Origin: Streptomyces sp. NRRL WC-3626
GTDB taxonomy: Bacteria; Actinomycetota; Actinomycetes; Streptomycetales; Streptomycetaceae
Assembly: GCF_000718785.1 (NCBI RefSeq)
Contig: NZ_JOCA01000026.1
Coordinates: 1 to 64,000, forward strand
Direction: 5' to 3'
Length of the DNA: 64,000 nucleotides
A model generated the notes under the pieces. The model worked only from the letters and a program-made list of their open reading frames with translations. It had not been told where the DNA came from and ran no database searches. This document shows, piece by piece, positions 40,634-50,100 of this stretch (position 1 is the first letter of the stretch; each line of letters opens with the position of its first letter). Both the position numbers and the translations under genes were made by a program.

Positions 40634-41413
40634 TCAGCCGGCCCGCTGCTGGGTGAGGATCGCCGCCAGGAGTTCGGGGTCGAACACCGAGGTGTCGGCG
40701 AGCCGGGTGGCGGCGGTGAGCGAGTTGAGCATGGCCTTGGTGACCCGCAGGGCGGCGGCCGACCGGCGCAGGACGGGCTTGGCCCAGGCCATGACGGCGT
40801 CGTCGAGCTCCTCCTTCGGCACGACCCGCTGGAGGACCGAGAGCCCGTGGGCCTCCTGGGCGTCGAAGACCCGAGCGGTGAGGATCAGTTCGCGTACCCG
40901 GGCGACCCCCACCTCGCTGATCAGCCGGGGAAGCAGCCCGCCCCAGGCGGGGGGCACGCCGAGGGCGAGCTCCGGCAGCCGGAAGGTGGCGGTGTCGGCG
41001 CCCACGCGCAGATCGCAGGCGAGCGCGAGGCCGACACCGGCGCCGACGGCCCGGCCCTGGACCCGGGCGATGGTGACGGCGGGATGGGCGGTGAGGGCCT
41101 CGCACACGCGCAGGGCCTTGGTGCCGTTGGCGCGGATGCCGCCGCCGGCCGGGTCGTCGGCGAGGTGGCGGGGGAACTCGCTGCGGTCGCCGCCGAGGCA
41201 GAACGCGTCCCCGGCGGCGGCCAGCACCAGGACCCGCACCGCGGGGTCGTGGTCGTCGAGGACGGTGAGGAGGTCGTCCAGCATGGTGTCGGTGACGGCG
41301 TTCCCCTCTTCGGGGACGTTCAGTTCGACGGTGAGGAGAGGACCCTGCCGGTAGGTGCGCAGGGTCTTCAGTATCCGGTCGGCGGGGAGACCGACGAGGG
41401 ACGGGGCACTCAT
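40634..41413 (-). CDS. Enoyl-CoA hydratase/isomerase family protein
   Basis: 259 residues with crotonase fold. LTVELNVPEEGNAVTDTMLDDLL begins the core. AGDAFCLGGDRSEFPR supplies the first oxyanion-hole amide, and VQGRAVGAGVGLALACDLRVGADTATFRLPELALG the second. The Glu pair of true hydratases is not obvious (LALGVPPAWGG), so another crotonase reaction on a CoA thioester is possible. The ATG overlaps the P450 stop (ATGA), so the two are coupled. Together with the conservon just upstream, it may act on a CoA- or carrier-bound substrate oxidised by the P450. Confidence 0.85.
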   Translation of the reverse strand: MSAPSLVGLPADRILKTLRTYRQGPLLTVELNVPEEGNAVTDTMLDDLLTVLDDHDPAVRVLVLAAAGDAFCLGGDRSEFPRHLADDPAGGGIRANGTKALRVCEALTAHPAVTIARVQGRAVGAGVGLALACDLRVGADTATFRLPELALGVPPAWGGLLPRLISEVGVARVRELILTARVFDAQEAHGLSVLQRVVPKEELDDAVMAWAKPVLRRSAAALRVTKAMLNSLTAATRLADTSVFDPELLAAILTQQRAG

Positions 41414-42675
41414 GTCGCTACTTTCAGAGAGGTGATGCGGCGGAAGACGAGCCGGGAGACGTCGTAGGAGGGGGGTCCGGTGGGCCGCAGGGTGGGGAAG
41501 CGTTCCAGCACCTGGGCGATGAGCTCCCGGGCCTCGGCCCGTGCGAGGGCCGCGCCGAGGCAGTAGTGGGCGCCGCTGCCGAACGTGATGTGGCCGCCGC
41601 CGCGCAGGACGTCGAAGACGTGCGGATCGGGGTTGCGCCGGGGATCGTGGGCCGCGGAACCGTAGAGGATGTGGACGGTGGTGTCCTTGGGCATGGGGGT
41701 GCCGGCGAGGACGAGGTCGTCGGCGGCGACATGGGAGTTGAGCCACACCGGGGGGTCGTACCGTATGGCTTCCTCGATCAGGTCCTCGATGTGCTCCGGG
41801 TTCGCGCGCAGCCATCGCGCCCGGGCGGGGTCCTCCGTGGCGAACCGTACGGCGTTGGTCAGCAGGACCGCGCTGGTCTCCAGGGAGGCGATGGTGATGA
41901 ACATCGTGAGGTGGTAGATCACCCGGTCCGCGGCGGCCCGGTCGTCCGGGTACTGGGCGTCCCAGTGGTGGATCCAGCCGGTGAGGACATCGTTGCCAGG
42001 ACGGGCCCGACGGTCACGGATCAGCTCGGTGAAGTACTCCCGCATCTCCAGGGTGGCCCGGCCCGCCTCCGCGAGCTCGTCCTTGCTGGGGAACAACTCC
42101 TGGGCGTACGCCTGCCGGTGGGTGAAGTGCAGGATGCGCGGGAAGTGTTCCTCGGGGATGGAGAGCCACTCACAGACCGTGCGGACCGGGAGCAGTTCGG
42201 CGACGGTACGGACGAAGTCGGCCTCCCCGTCGGCGCGCAGCCGGTCCTCCAGGTCGTCCAGCAGGCTCGAGGCCAGCGTGGAGATCCGGGGCCGCAGGCC
42301 CTCCAGGGTGGCACGGTCGAAGGGATTGCCCAGGGCCCGTCTCTGACAGGTGTGCGACGGGGGGTTGATCCGCGACAGGGTCCCGGTCAACTCCTGGGTG
42401 GCGAGCTCCCGCCAGCGGCTCGGGTCGGGCTGCCGCTCCTGCCACGCGAAGTCCGGCACGAGCCAGTCCCTGCTGCGCAGGACCTGGCTGCATGCCTCGA
42501 AACTCGTGACGAAGTAGCCGCCCCAGGGGGAAGGCACCACGTCCCCCAGGGCGCGCAACTTCTCCCACACGGGCAGGGGGTTGACCTGCCCCTCGGGTGA
42601 ACGCAGTCGACGGAGAAGGGAGATGACGGCTCGGCGGTGGTTGGTGGTACCGCGTATGTCGCCAACGGCGGTCAC
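41410..42675 (-). CDS. Cytochrome P450 (complete motifs)
   Basis: 421 residues. The heme-thiolate loop is ITFGSGAHYCLGAALARAEA with the ligand Cys. The ExxR pair is in IEEAIRYDPP. The I-helix region IASLETSAV keeps the acid-Thr pair but has Ser where Gly is usual. It should hydroxylate or otherwise oxidise a small molecule using ferredoxin electrons. GTG start follows AAGGAG. It is coupled to the crotonase gene, and follows the cvnE-like P450 by 105 nt. Conservons often carry one or more P450 genes, so it is likely part of the same functional unit. Confidence 0.92.
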   Translation of the reverse strand: MTAVGDIRGTTNHRRAVISLLRRLRSPEGQVNPLPVWEKLRALGDVVPSPWGGYFVTSFEACSQVLRSRDWLVPDFAWQERQPDPSRWRELATQELTGTLSRINPPSHTCQRRALGNPFDRATLEGLRPRISTLASSLLDDLEDRLRADGEADFVRTVAELLPVRTVCEWLSIPEEHFPRILHFTHRQAYAQELFPSKDELAEAGRATLEMREYFTELIRDRRARPGNDVLTGWIHHWDAQYPDDRAAADRVIYHLTMFITIASLETSAVLLTNAVRFATEDPARARWLRANPEHIEDLIEEAIRYDPPVWLNSHVAADDLVLAGTPMPKDTTVHILYGSAAHDPRRNPDPHVFDVLRGGGHITFGSGAHYCLGAALARAEARELIAQVLERFPTLRPTGPPSYDVSRLVFRRITSLKVAT

Positions 42676-42780
42676 GCAGGGCTCCTTTTACTGGGCACTG
42701 TGATCACTACCGACGGAACCTACCCTTCCACCTACCCGCGTCATGCGCCTCTGTGTGTTGCTCCTGTCACATGCGGTGCA

Positions 42781-44130
42781 TCAGACACGGAAGATGTCCA
42801 GGAAATTGCTCCAGAATCCCTTCCGCCGCGCCGATTCCTGCCGCGCCGGGGCGGACGGGGACGACTGCAGCGGCTGCTGCTGCGCGCCCGGCGCCGTGGC
42901 CCGCTCCTGGAGCGCGGCCGCCATCCGGGTGGCCGGTGTGGGGCTGAACGTCGCCGGCAGGGAGACCAGGGCCCGGTGGAAGGGCCCGGGCCGCCACTGG
43001 AGGTCCTTCTCCGGCACGGCCAGGGCGAGATCGGGCAGCGCGTTGAGGAGCCGCTCGATCGCCGTGGTGGCGATGACCTGGGCCGGATCCTTGGCGGGGC
43101 AGGCGTGCGGCCCGGCCCCCCAGGCGAGGTGGGCACCCCTGCTGTGGGTGCGGCGGGCCTCGGCTAGCGCGGGGTCGCTGTTGGCACCCGCGAAGGAGAT
43201 CACGACCGGCGTGTTGGCCTCCGCCACATGGCCGCCCAGGTCGACGTCCTGGACCGGGTAGTGGGCGGCGTAGTTGGCGATCGGCGTCTGATTCCACAGC
43301 ACGTCGTCGAGGGCCTCCTCGATCCGCATGCCGCTCTGCCGGCCGCCCGCCCCGGACAGCAGCAGCACCAGGGCGCTGCCGATGAGGCTGCGTTCGGGTT
43401 CGATGCCGGCGCCCATCAACAGCGCGAGCTGGTCCTTGAGTTCCTCGTCGGTCAGCCCCGCCGGGTGCTGGATCAGCCAGGAGGTGACGTCGTCGCCCGG
43501 CTGTCGCCGCTTGCGGGCGATCAGTTCCATGAGGGCGCCGGTGAGTTCCTCGTTGGCGCGCAGCGCGTCCTTGCCGTCGAAGATCGCCGACAGCGCGGTG
43601 GTGATGGTGTCGCCGATGTCCGCGGGGCAGCCGAACAGCCGGTTGAACAGCAGCAGCGGCAGCAGCTTGGCGTAGTCGCCCAGCAGGTCCGCGCGGCCGC
43701 GCTCGCTGAACTGGTCGATGAGGTAGTCCGCGATCGGCTCGACGTCGCGCCGGATGCGCGCGGTGCTGAGCCGGGACAGGCTGTCCACCACGGCCTTGCG
43801 CAGCCGCAGATGCACCGCGCCGTCGGTGAACAGGCAGTTGGGCCGGTACGCCATCATCGGCAGCACCGGGTTGTCCATGCCGATCTGCCCCTCGTTGAGC
43901 GCCTTCCAGCGGCGGGCGTCACGGGCGAACAGTTCGGTGTTCTGCAGCACGCGCAGCGCCAGCTCGTGCCCGACGACCAGGGTGGCGTCGGTGCCGGGGG
44001 CGAGTTCGACGGGACCGGCCGGCGCGTGGGCGCGCAGCCGGTCGTAGACCTGCTGGGGGTCGGCGGCGAACGCTTCGTCGTGCATGGGGCATCTGCCGAC
44101 GGTGGCGGCGGACGGGGTCTGGGGATCCAT
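42781..44130 (-). CDS. Conservon-associated cytochrome P450 with degenerate motifs
   Basis: 449 residues. The heme loop LAWGAGPHACPAKDPA keeps His and Cys but has Trp for Phe and Ala for the last Gly. The expected ExxR segment reads ALDDVLWNQTP, with Asp and Trp in place of Glu and Arg. The I-helix GAGIEPERS has Pro where the catalytic Thr sits. The overall fold is still clear (RLRKAVVDSLSRLS, PVVISFAGANSDPA). The C-terminal ~55 residues are a Gln/Ser/Ala-rich tail ending in a Phe/Trp-rich motif, as a docking tail might. It lies 58 nt after cvnD. It may bind heme but not catalyse standard monooxygenation. Confidence 0.88.
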   Translation of the reverse strand: MDPQTPSAATVGRCPMHDEAFAADPQQVYDRLRAHAPAGPVELAPGTDATLVVGHELALRVLQNTELFARDARRWKALNEGQIGMDNPVLPMMAYRPNCLFTDGAVHLRLRKAVVDSLSRLSTARIRRDVEPIADYLIDQFSERGRADLLGDYAKLLPLLLFNRLFGCPADIGDTITTALSAIFDGKDALRANEELTGALMELIARKRRQPGDDVTSWLIQHPAGLTDEELKDQLALLMGAGIEPERSLIGSALVLLLSGAGGRQSGMRIEEALDDVLWNQTPIANYAAHYPVQDVDLGGHVAEANTPVVISFAGANSDPALAEARRTHSRGAHLAWGAGPHACPAKDPAQVIATTAIERLLNALPDLALAVPEKDLQWRPGPFHRALVSLPATFSPTPATRMAAALQERATAPGAQQQPLQSSPSAPARQESARRKGFWSNFLDIFRV

Positions 44131-44188
44131 GAAGTCTTCCTTAGTGATCCGGGAACCGCGGTTCCCGGTCCGGGCGGGCGCGGGGCGG

Positions 44189-44791
44189 TCAGGCCGCGCG
44201 CTCCAGCAGGTGTCTCACCAGCGCGATCAGCGCCTCGGCGGACGACTGCTGGTCGCGGGCGTCGCAGTAGACGACAGGGGTGTCCGGGAGCAGGTCGAGC
44301 GCCTCGCGCACCTCCGCCTCGCCGTAGGTGGAGGAGGAGCCGAACGAGTTGACGGCGATGGCGTACTCCAGGCCGTACCGCTCGATGAGGTCGATGACCG
44401 GGAAGGTCTCCTCGAGCCGCGCCGGGTCGACCAGGAGCAGCGCCCCGAGGGCGCCGCGCGCCATGTCCTCCCACAGCTGCATGAAGCGCTGCTGGCCCGG
44501 GGTGCCGAACAGGTACAGCACCAGGTCGTCGCTGAGGGTGAGCCGGCCGAAGTCCAGGGCGACCGTGGTGGTCTTCTTGTCGGCCACCCCCCGCAGATCG
44601 TCGACGTGGACGGACGCCTGGGTCATCTTCTCCTCGGTGCGCAGCGGAGTGATCTCCGACAGCGAGCCGATGAAGGTCGTCTTGCCCACGGCGAAATGCC
44701 CGACGACGAGGATCTTGGCGGCGTTGGTGACCTCGCTGGAGACGTAGATGGACTTCTGCGCCGTCTCAGCCGATGAGGGATTGGAGTCCAT
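44189..44791 (-). CDS. cvnD: Conservon Ras-like GTPase (CvnD)
   Basis: 200 residues. P-loop VGHFAVGKTTFIGS, switch/Walker B LVLYLFGTPGQQRFMQLWED, and VNSFG in the place of NKxD. Together these mark the small actinobacterial GTPases of conservons. In the model for these operons it forms a membrane-associated complex with CvnA, CvnB and CvnC, like a eukaryotic G-protein system. Its start lies 26 nt inside cvnC, so translation is coupled. Confidence 0.93.
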   Translation of the reverse strand: MDSNPSSAETAQKSIYVSSEVTNAAKILVVGHFAVGKTTFIGSLSEITPLRTEEKMTQASVHVDDLRGVADKKTTTVALDFGRLTLSDDLVLYLFGTPGQQRFMQLWEDMARGALGALLLVDPARLEETFPVIDLIERYGLEYAIAVNSFGSSSTYGEAEVREALDLLPDTPVVYCDARDQQSSAEALIALVRHLLERAA

Positions 44792-45140
44792 TCAGAACCT
44801 TCTCGAGGGTCGCTCTGTCAACGTTCTGGGCCCGGGGGGGTTCGGCCCTGCGCAGCAGGTGCCCCTGCTCTGCTAAATCCGTGAGCAGCAGCCGGGCCAC
44901 TCCGACGGGCAGGCCGAGGTGGCCCGCCACCTCGGCGACCGAAAGGTAGCCGCCCGCGCACAGTTCCCAGATCGCCCGGACCTCGGGGCCGGCCCCCAGC
45001 GGAGGTGTCCGCTCGGGAGCCAGGGTGACCAAGGTGTGCAGCGCCAGTTCCTCCGAGGACGGCAGGCTGCGCCCGCCGGTGATGACGTAGGAGCGGACGA
45101 AGTCACTGGTGACGGGTTCTTCCTCGCCGGGGGTCGTCAT
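44766..45140 (-). CDS. cvnC: Conservon DUF742 protein (CvnC)
   Basis: 124 residues. FVRSYVITGGRSLPSSEELALHTLVTL and IWELCAGGYLSVAEVAGHLGLPVGVARLLLTDLAEQGHLLRR match DUF742, with a predicted helix-turn-helix-like centre. Its role in conservons is as an adaptor with unknown chemistry. It overlaps cvnB by ATGA and cvnD by 26 nt. Confidence 0.92.
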   Translation of the reverse strand: MTTPGEEEPVTSDFVRSYVITGGRSLPSSEELALHTLVTLAPERTPPLGAGPEVRAIWELCAGGYLSVAEVAGHLGLPVGVARLLLTDLAEQGHLLRRAEPPRAQNVDRATLEKVLNGLQSLIG

Positions 45141-45535
45141 GCGCCGCCGCCGTGGTCGCGCGGCGCCACGCTCATCGCCTTGCTCAGCGCCGTCACCGTC
45201 TTCTGCATACGGAACGACACGGCCTCCATGTCGACGTCCAGCGCCGCCGACACCGCGAGGTAGGCGCCCTGCCCCGCGGCGATGAGGAAGATCCAGCCGC
45301 CGTCGTACTCCAGCAGGGTCTGCTTCCAGATGCCGTGCCCGGCCCCCACGAAGCCGGCGACCGCCCGGCTGAGGGACTGCATCGAGCTCATCGCGGCGGC
45401 GTTGGTCTCGGCGTCGTCGCGTGAGATGTCGTCCGAACGCTGCAGCAGCAGGCCGTCACCCGAGACGAGGACCGCGTGGCGGGCTCCACGCACCTCGAGC
45501 ACGTCGTTCAGCACCCACGACAGGTCGGTGTTCAC
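45137..45535 (-). CDS. cvnB: Conservon roadblock/LC7 protein (CvnB)
   Basis: 132 residues. LSWVLNDVLEVRGARHAVLVSGDGLLLQRSDDI is the roadblock/LC7 start, and ADAETNAAAMSSMQSL-like helix plus GAYLAVSAALDVDMEAVSFRMQ complete the fold. By analogy with MglB, it may act as a GTPase-activating partner of CvnD. Both ends overlap neighbours by 4 nt (with cvnA and cvnC). Confidence 0.93.
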   Translation of the reverse strand: MNTDLSWVLNDVLEVRGARHAVLVSGDGLLLQRSDDISRDDAETNAAAMSSMQSLSRAVAGFVGAGHGIWKQTLLEYDGGWIFLIAAGQGAYLAVSAALDVDMEAVSFRMQKTVTALSKAMSVAPRDHGGGA

Positions 45536-46731
45536 TGGTGGTCAGATCCTTCCGTGGTGTTCGTGTTCCGTCCGAGCTGGGTGCCGCGCGCGAACGCCCC
45601 GAGGCGCGACGCGGTCACCTCGCCGGCCGACTCGGACGTCTGCTCGTCCATGGCGGGCTCCGGGGCCGGCACCACCGAGATGGGGCCCTGGCGCCTGCGG
45701 CGCTTGGGCAGCCCGCCGTTCGTCGTGCCCACCACGTGGGACGGGCCGACCGGGACCGGCGCCAGCCGCTGCGGGGCGCTCTGCGGGCCCTGCTCCTCCT
45801 GGACGGGTTCGGCGGGAGGGACGGCCTCCGCCGCCAGGAGGCTTTCCGGTACTCGGATCACTGCGCGCACTCCGCCGTAGGGGGACACGGAACCGACGGA
45901 GACGGCGAAGCCGTACCGAGTGGCGAGCATGCCGCAGACCGCGAACCCGAACCGGGGCGGGTCACCGAGACCGGTGATGTCGACCGCGCCCTCGGCGGAC
46001 AGCAGGGCCGCCGCCCGGTCCTTGGTCTCCTGGTCCATGCCCAGACCGGCGTCGTCGACGATGAAGCACACACCCGTCGGCACTGCCTGGATGTTGACCT
46101 CGACCGGTGTGCCCGGGGCGCTGTACGTGGTCGCGTTGTCCAGCAGTTCCGCCAGCACCACCGCGACCGGTTCCACGGCCTTGCTGGTGACGGCGACACT
46201 GGCCTGGGCGTGGATACTGACCCGGTTGAAGTCCTTGATGCGGCCCTGCGCACTGCGGGCCACGTCGTAGACGGTCGCCACTCCCTCGCGCCGGCCCAGC
46301 CAGCCGCCGCACAACACCGAGATGCCCTTGGCACGGCGGCCGAACTGGCTTCCGGTGTGGTCCACCGACATCAGGTCGGCGAGCACCTCGGTGTCGTCGC
46401 CGTACTTCTTCAGCAGCCCGTCGAGGAGCAGTTGCTGCTCCTCGGAGAGCGACTGGAGCGTACCCATCGCCGACTTCAGTACGGCTTTGGTCGAGGACTC
46501 CGCGTCCGCCCTCACGTTCGCGAGGTCACCGCGGTGCTGGGTGTCCAGGGAGGAGATGTGTCCCTGGAGCTGGTCGATCCGGCTCTGGGCGTGGCCCATT
46601 CCGGTCTCCAGGTCGTTCTTCGCTCTTCGGAGCGCCAGGTTGGTTCTCCGTGCCCGCTGCACTGCGAACACCGCAGCGACGAGCACCACAAGCAGGATCC
46701 ACAGCAATGGATCCCTGATCAATGACGTCAT
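45532..46731 (-). CDS. cvnA: Conservon sensor-kinase-like ATPase (CvnA)
   Basis: 399 residues. One membrane helix (PLLWILLVVLVAAVFAVQRA), a coiled coil (~residues 30-80), then a histidine-kinase-type ATPase: N box LAELLDNATTYS, G1 VDDAGLGMD and G2 FGFAVCGML. The phosphorylated His box is not evident, as usual in CvnA. A long Pro/Arg tail follows. The ATG at 46731 was preferred for its GAAGAGAG; ATG 46752 is possible. It heads the conservon, and nothing certain can be said of its promoter in the AT-richer patch at ~46900-46925. Confidence 0.9.
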   Translation of the reverse strand: MTSLIRDPLLWILLVVLVAAVFAVQRARRTNLALRRAKNDLETGMGHAQSRIDQLQGHISSLDTQHRGDLANVRADAESSTKAVLKSAMGTLQSLSEEQQLLLDGLLKKYGDDTEVLADLMSVDHTGSQFGRRAKGISVLCGGWLGRREGVATVYDVARSAQGRIKDFNRVSIHAQASVAVTSKAVEPVAVVLAELLDNATTYSAPGTPVEVNIQAVPTGVCFIVDDAGLGMDQETKDRAAALLSAEGAVDITGLGDPPRFGFAVCGMLATRYGFAVSVGSVSPYGGVRAVIRVPESLLAAEAVPPAEPVQEEQGPQSAPQRLAPVPVGPSHVVGTTNGGLPKRRRRQGPISVVPAPEPAMDEQTSESAGEVTASRLGAFARGTQLGRNTNTTEGSDHQ

Positions 46732-46751
46732 GAGACTCTCTTCAAGTCGCA

Positions 46752-47165
46752 TCGCGCCGGGAGCCGGACCGGGCCGCGCACACATGGGACGGGTCCGTGC
46801 CGTCGAACGGCACGGGCCTACGGCCGACCAAGCCTCAACTCCTCAGCGATGGGGCCTTAGAGACTGTCCCCCGTACGCGTTCATGACGCGCCGCCAGCCT
46901 ACTGAAAGTTCGATGATCTTATCAGTCCGGTGGCTTTAACCCGGCCGCCCCGGGAGTCACTTGGGGACCCTCACGAGACCCACACACCCCGCACCGGAGA
47001 GCCGGTGTCGCCGTTGCGACATGTCCCATCTCTGCCACGGCGAACCCGGTGACAGCGCCCGCTCCGGCGGCGGAATCTGTGCTGCACCAACGGCACTTCG
47101 CGGCCGCGTGGACGGCACGTGAACACGGACCGGCGCGCCGGGAACGACGGAAGGCACAGGAACTG
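46752..47165. other. Divergent intergenic region, conservon versus subtilase
   Basis: About 410 nt without a gene between cvnA and the secreted protease. It contains a locally AT-richer stretch (GATGATCTTATCAG, ~46911-46924) likely to hold the cvnA promoter. No clear hexamer pair could be fixed for either direction, and no repeat or hairpin of note was seen. Confidence 0.4.
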
Positions 47166-50100
47166 ATGAGACGGATGCGCATCGCGGCGGCCGTGGCGGC
47201 GGGGCTCGCCCTGTCCGCCGGCGCCATGCCGCCTGTCGCGGCGGACCCGGGCGGGACACCCGGACCCGCCACGAGCCCGGCACCCGCTCCGGCCGGCGCC
47301 ACCGTGCGCCTGATCACGGGCGACCGGGTCACGGTCCACACCGGCGCGGACGGCCGACGCACCGCCTCGGTGGTGCCGGGAGAGGGCCGCAGGCACATCC
47401 TCTTCCGCACCATCGAGGAGGACGGGCGGCTGACGGTCCTCCCGTCCGACGCCGCCGGACTCGTCACCGCCGGGCGCCTGGACCGGGGCCTGTTCGACGT
47501 GACCGGGCTGCTCGGGCAGCGGTACGACGAGGCCCACACGGACGCGCTGCCGCTGATCGTCGGGGACGGTCCGACCGTCCCGGACTCCACGCTCCGTGCG
47601 CTCACCGCGCTCGCCGCCGACGGCACGGCGGCCCGCCGGCTGGAGACGATCGACGCCGACGCCGTACGCGTCCCGGCGAAGGACCTCGGCGCGTTCTGGA
47701 AGCGGCTCGCACCGGCCGCCGGGGACGCCTCCCGCGCGGCCGCCGTCCCCCGGGTGTGGCTGGACGGCCGGGTGCGCGCCTCCCTGGACCGCAGCACCGC
47801 GCAGATCGGTGCCCCCGAGGTCTGGAAGGCCGGCTTCGAGGGCGACGACGTGAAGGTCGCCGTCCTGGACACCGGCGCCGACACGGGCCACCCCGATCTG
47901 GCCGGACGCGTCAGCGAGGCGGAGGACTTCTCGGGCAGCTCCGGCACCGGCGACGTCTTCGGACACGGCACCCACGTCGCGTCCATCGTGGGCGGCTCGG
48001 GCGCGGCCTCCGGCGGCAGCCGCAAGGGCGTGGCCCCCGGCGCGGACCTGCTGATCGGCAAGGTCCTCGGCGACGACGGCTTCGGCACCGCCTCGCAGGT
48101 GATCGACGGCATGGAGTGGGCCGTCGCCCGGGGCGCCGGGGTCGTCAACATGTCGCTGGGCTCCGACGCGCCGAGCGACGGCACCGACCCGATGAGCGTC
48201 AGCCTGAACGAACTCTCCGCGCGATCCGGCGCGCTGTTCGTCGTCGCCTCCGGGAACGCGGGCCCGGGCCGGGGCACGATCGGTTCCCCCGCCGCCGCGG
48301 ACGCCGCCCTCACGGTCGGCGCGGTGGACCGGGACGACTCCCTCGCCGACTTCTCGAGCCGTGGCCCCCGGCCCGGTGACGCGGCCGTCAAGCCCGACGT
48401 GACGGCGCCCGGTGTGGGCATCGTGGCCGCACGCGCCGCGGGCACCACCATGGGCGAGGTGGTCGACGCCCACTATGTCGCCGCCTCCGGTACGTCGATG
48501 GCGACACCGCATGTGGCGGGCGCCGCGGCGCTGCTCGCCCAGCGGCACCCGGACTGGACCGCGGACCGCCTCAAGGACGCGCTGACCAGCACCGCCCGCA
48601 CCGTCGGCGGACAGCTCGTGACCGAGCAGGGCGGCGGCCGGGTGGACGTCGCGGCGGCCGTCCGGACGCCGGTCGTCGCCACCGCCACGCTCGCCCTCGG
48701 CACGTACGGCGCCGACGACACCGGCACCGTCACGCGGACCGTGCGCTACACCAACACCTCCGCCGAGGACGTGACCCTCACGCTCGGCGCGGAGCTGGCC
48801 ACCTCCGGCGGCCGGCAGGTCGCCGACGGCGCGGTGGTCCCAGACCGCGGGAACGTCACCGTCCCGGCCGGCGGCACGGCCGAGGTGCCGCTCACCGTGA
48901 ATCCCGCCCGCGCGCAGCGCGGTGACTACTACGGCCATCTGACGGCCGCCTCGGCCGACGGCTCGGTCACCGTCCACACCACGCTGAGCCTGATCGTCAA
49001 CGGCCCCGTGCACAAGCTCAAGGTCGTCTCGTACGACAACGACGGCCGGCGGATCCACGCCCTGCCGACGGTGTGGGGCGCGAACGGCTTCGTGGAGTAC
49101 ACGGACCGCGACAACGCCGTCGCCGAGGTCGAGGAGGGCACCTACCAGCTGACCTCCGGAGGCGTCGAGCGCGTCGACGGCAAGGAGGTGCTGCGCCAGG
49201 TCGTCCTGCCCGAGATCAAGGTCACCAAGGACACCACCGTCGTCGTCGACCCGCGCAAGACGGTCAAGGTGGAGATCCGTACGCCCCGGCCCGCCGAACA
49301 GAGCGGCATCCTCAGCTATCAGACGTACCGGCAGATCGACGGCCACGGCTGGATCGACGGCACGATGTACTTCGACATCGCCGAGGCCCTGTACGTCAGT
49401 CCCACCGCAGAGGTCACCGACGGGATCTTCGAGTTCGCCTCGCGCTGGCAGCTCGTCGCGCCCCTGCTCGAAGCGGGCGTGGTCGGCGGCACCGAGGACC
49501 TCGGCGCCTACTACATGCCCCGCTCACCGCTGTTGGACCAGCGGGGCGAACGGCTGCGCGCCGTGGCCGCGGGCACCACGGACGCACCGGACTTCCGCCG
49601 CGCCCGCGGCAGGCTCGCCGTGGTGACCGACGAGGCGGGCGTGGCCGGGCCGGACCTGGCCGAGCGGGCCGCCGCGGCCGGCGCCCGCGCGGTGCTGGTG
49701 GTCCACTTCAACGACAACGGCTGGACCCGCTGGACGCCCGACGGCGAGCGCTGGAAGGTGCCCGTCGTCCGGGTCGGTGCCCGCACCGGCGCCGACCTGC
49801 TGAAGCGGATCGAGCGGCGATCCACCACCGTCGCCTTCGGCGGCACCGCCCGCAGCCCTTATCTGTACGACGTCATGCAGGTGTCCGAGCAGCGCATCCC
49901 GGACCGTGTGGTGCACACCGTGTCCGAGCGCAACAGCGCCGTCGTACGGTCCGTGTACGCGGACAACGGCGGGGTGGAGTGGGCGGCGGAGCAGCGGTTC
50001 GCCCGCCGGCCGTACCAGGACTTCGCCTGGCTGCAGTACACCCGTCATGTGCCGACCGCGTTCACACGCACCGAGTACGTCAGCTCGGGTACCACCGAGT

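Noticed and set aside
41410..42675. Treating the second P450 as part of the ECF41 regulon with the ferredoxin pair
   Set aside because: Its upstream region has no TGTCACA-N16-GTC on the coding strand. Placement next to the conservon explains it better.
42765..42771. TGTCACA in the gap between the two P450 genes
   Set aside because: No GTC at 16-18 nt spacing and no plus-strand gene follows, so it does not fit the ECF41-like promoter.
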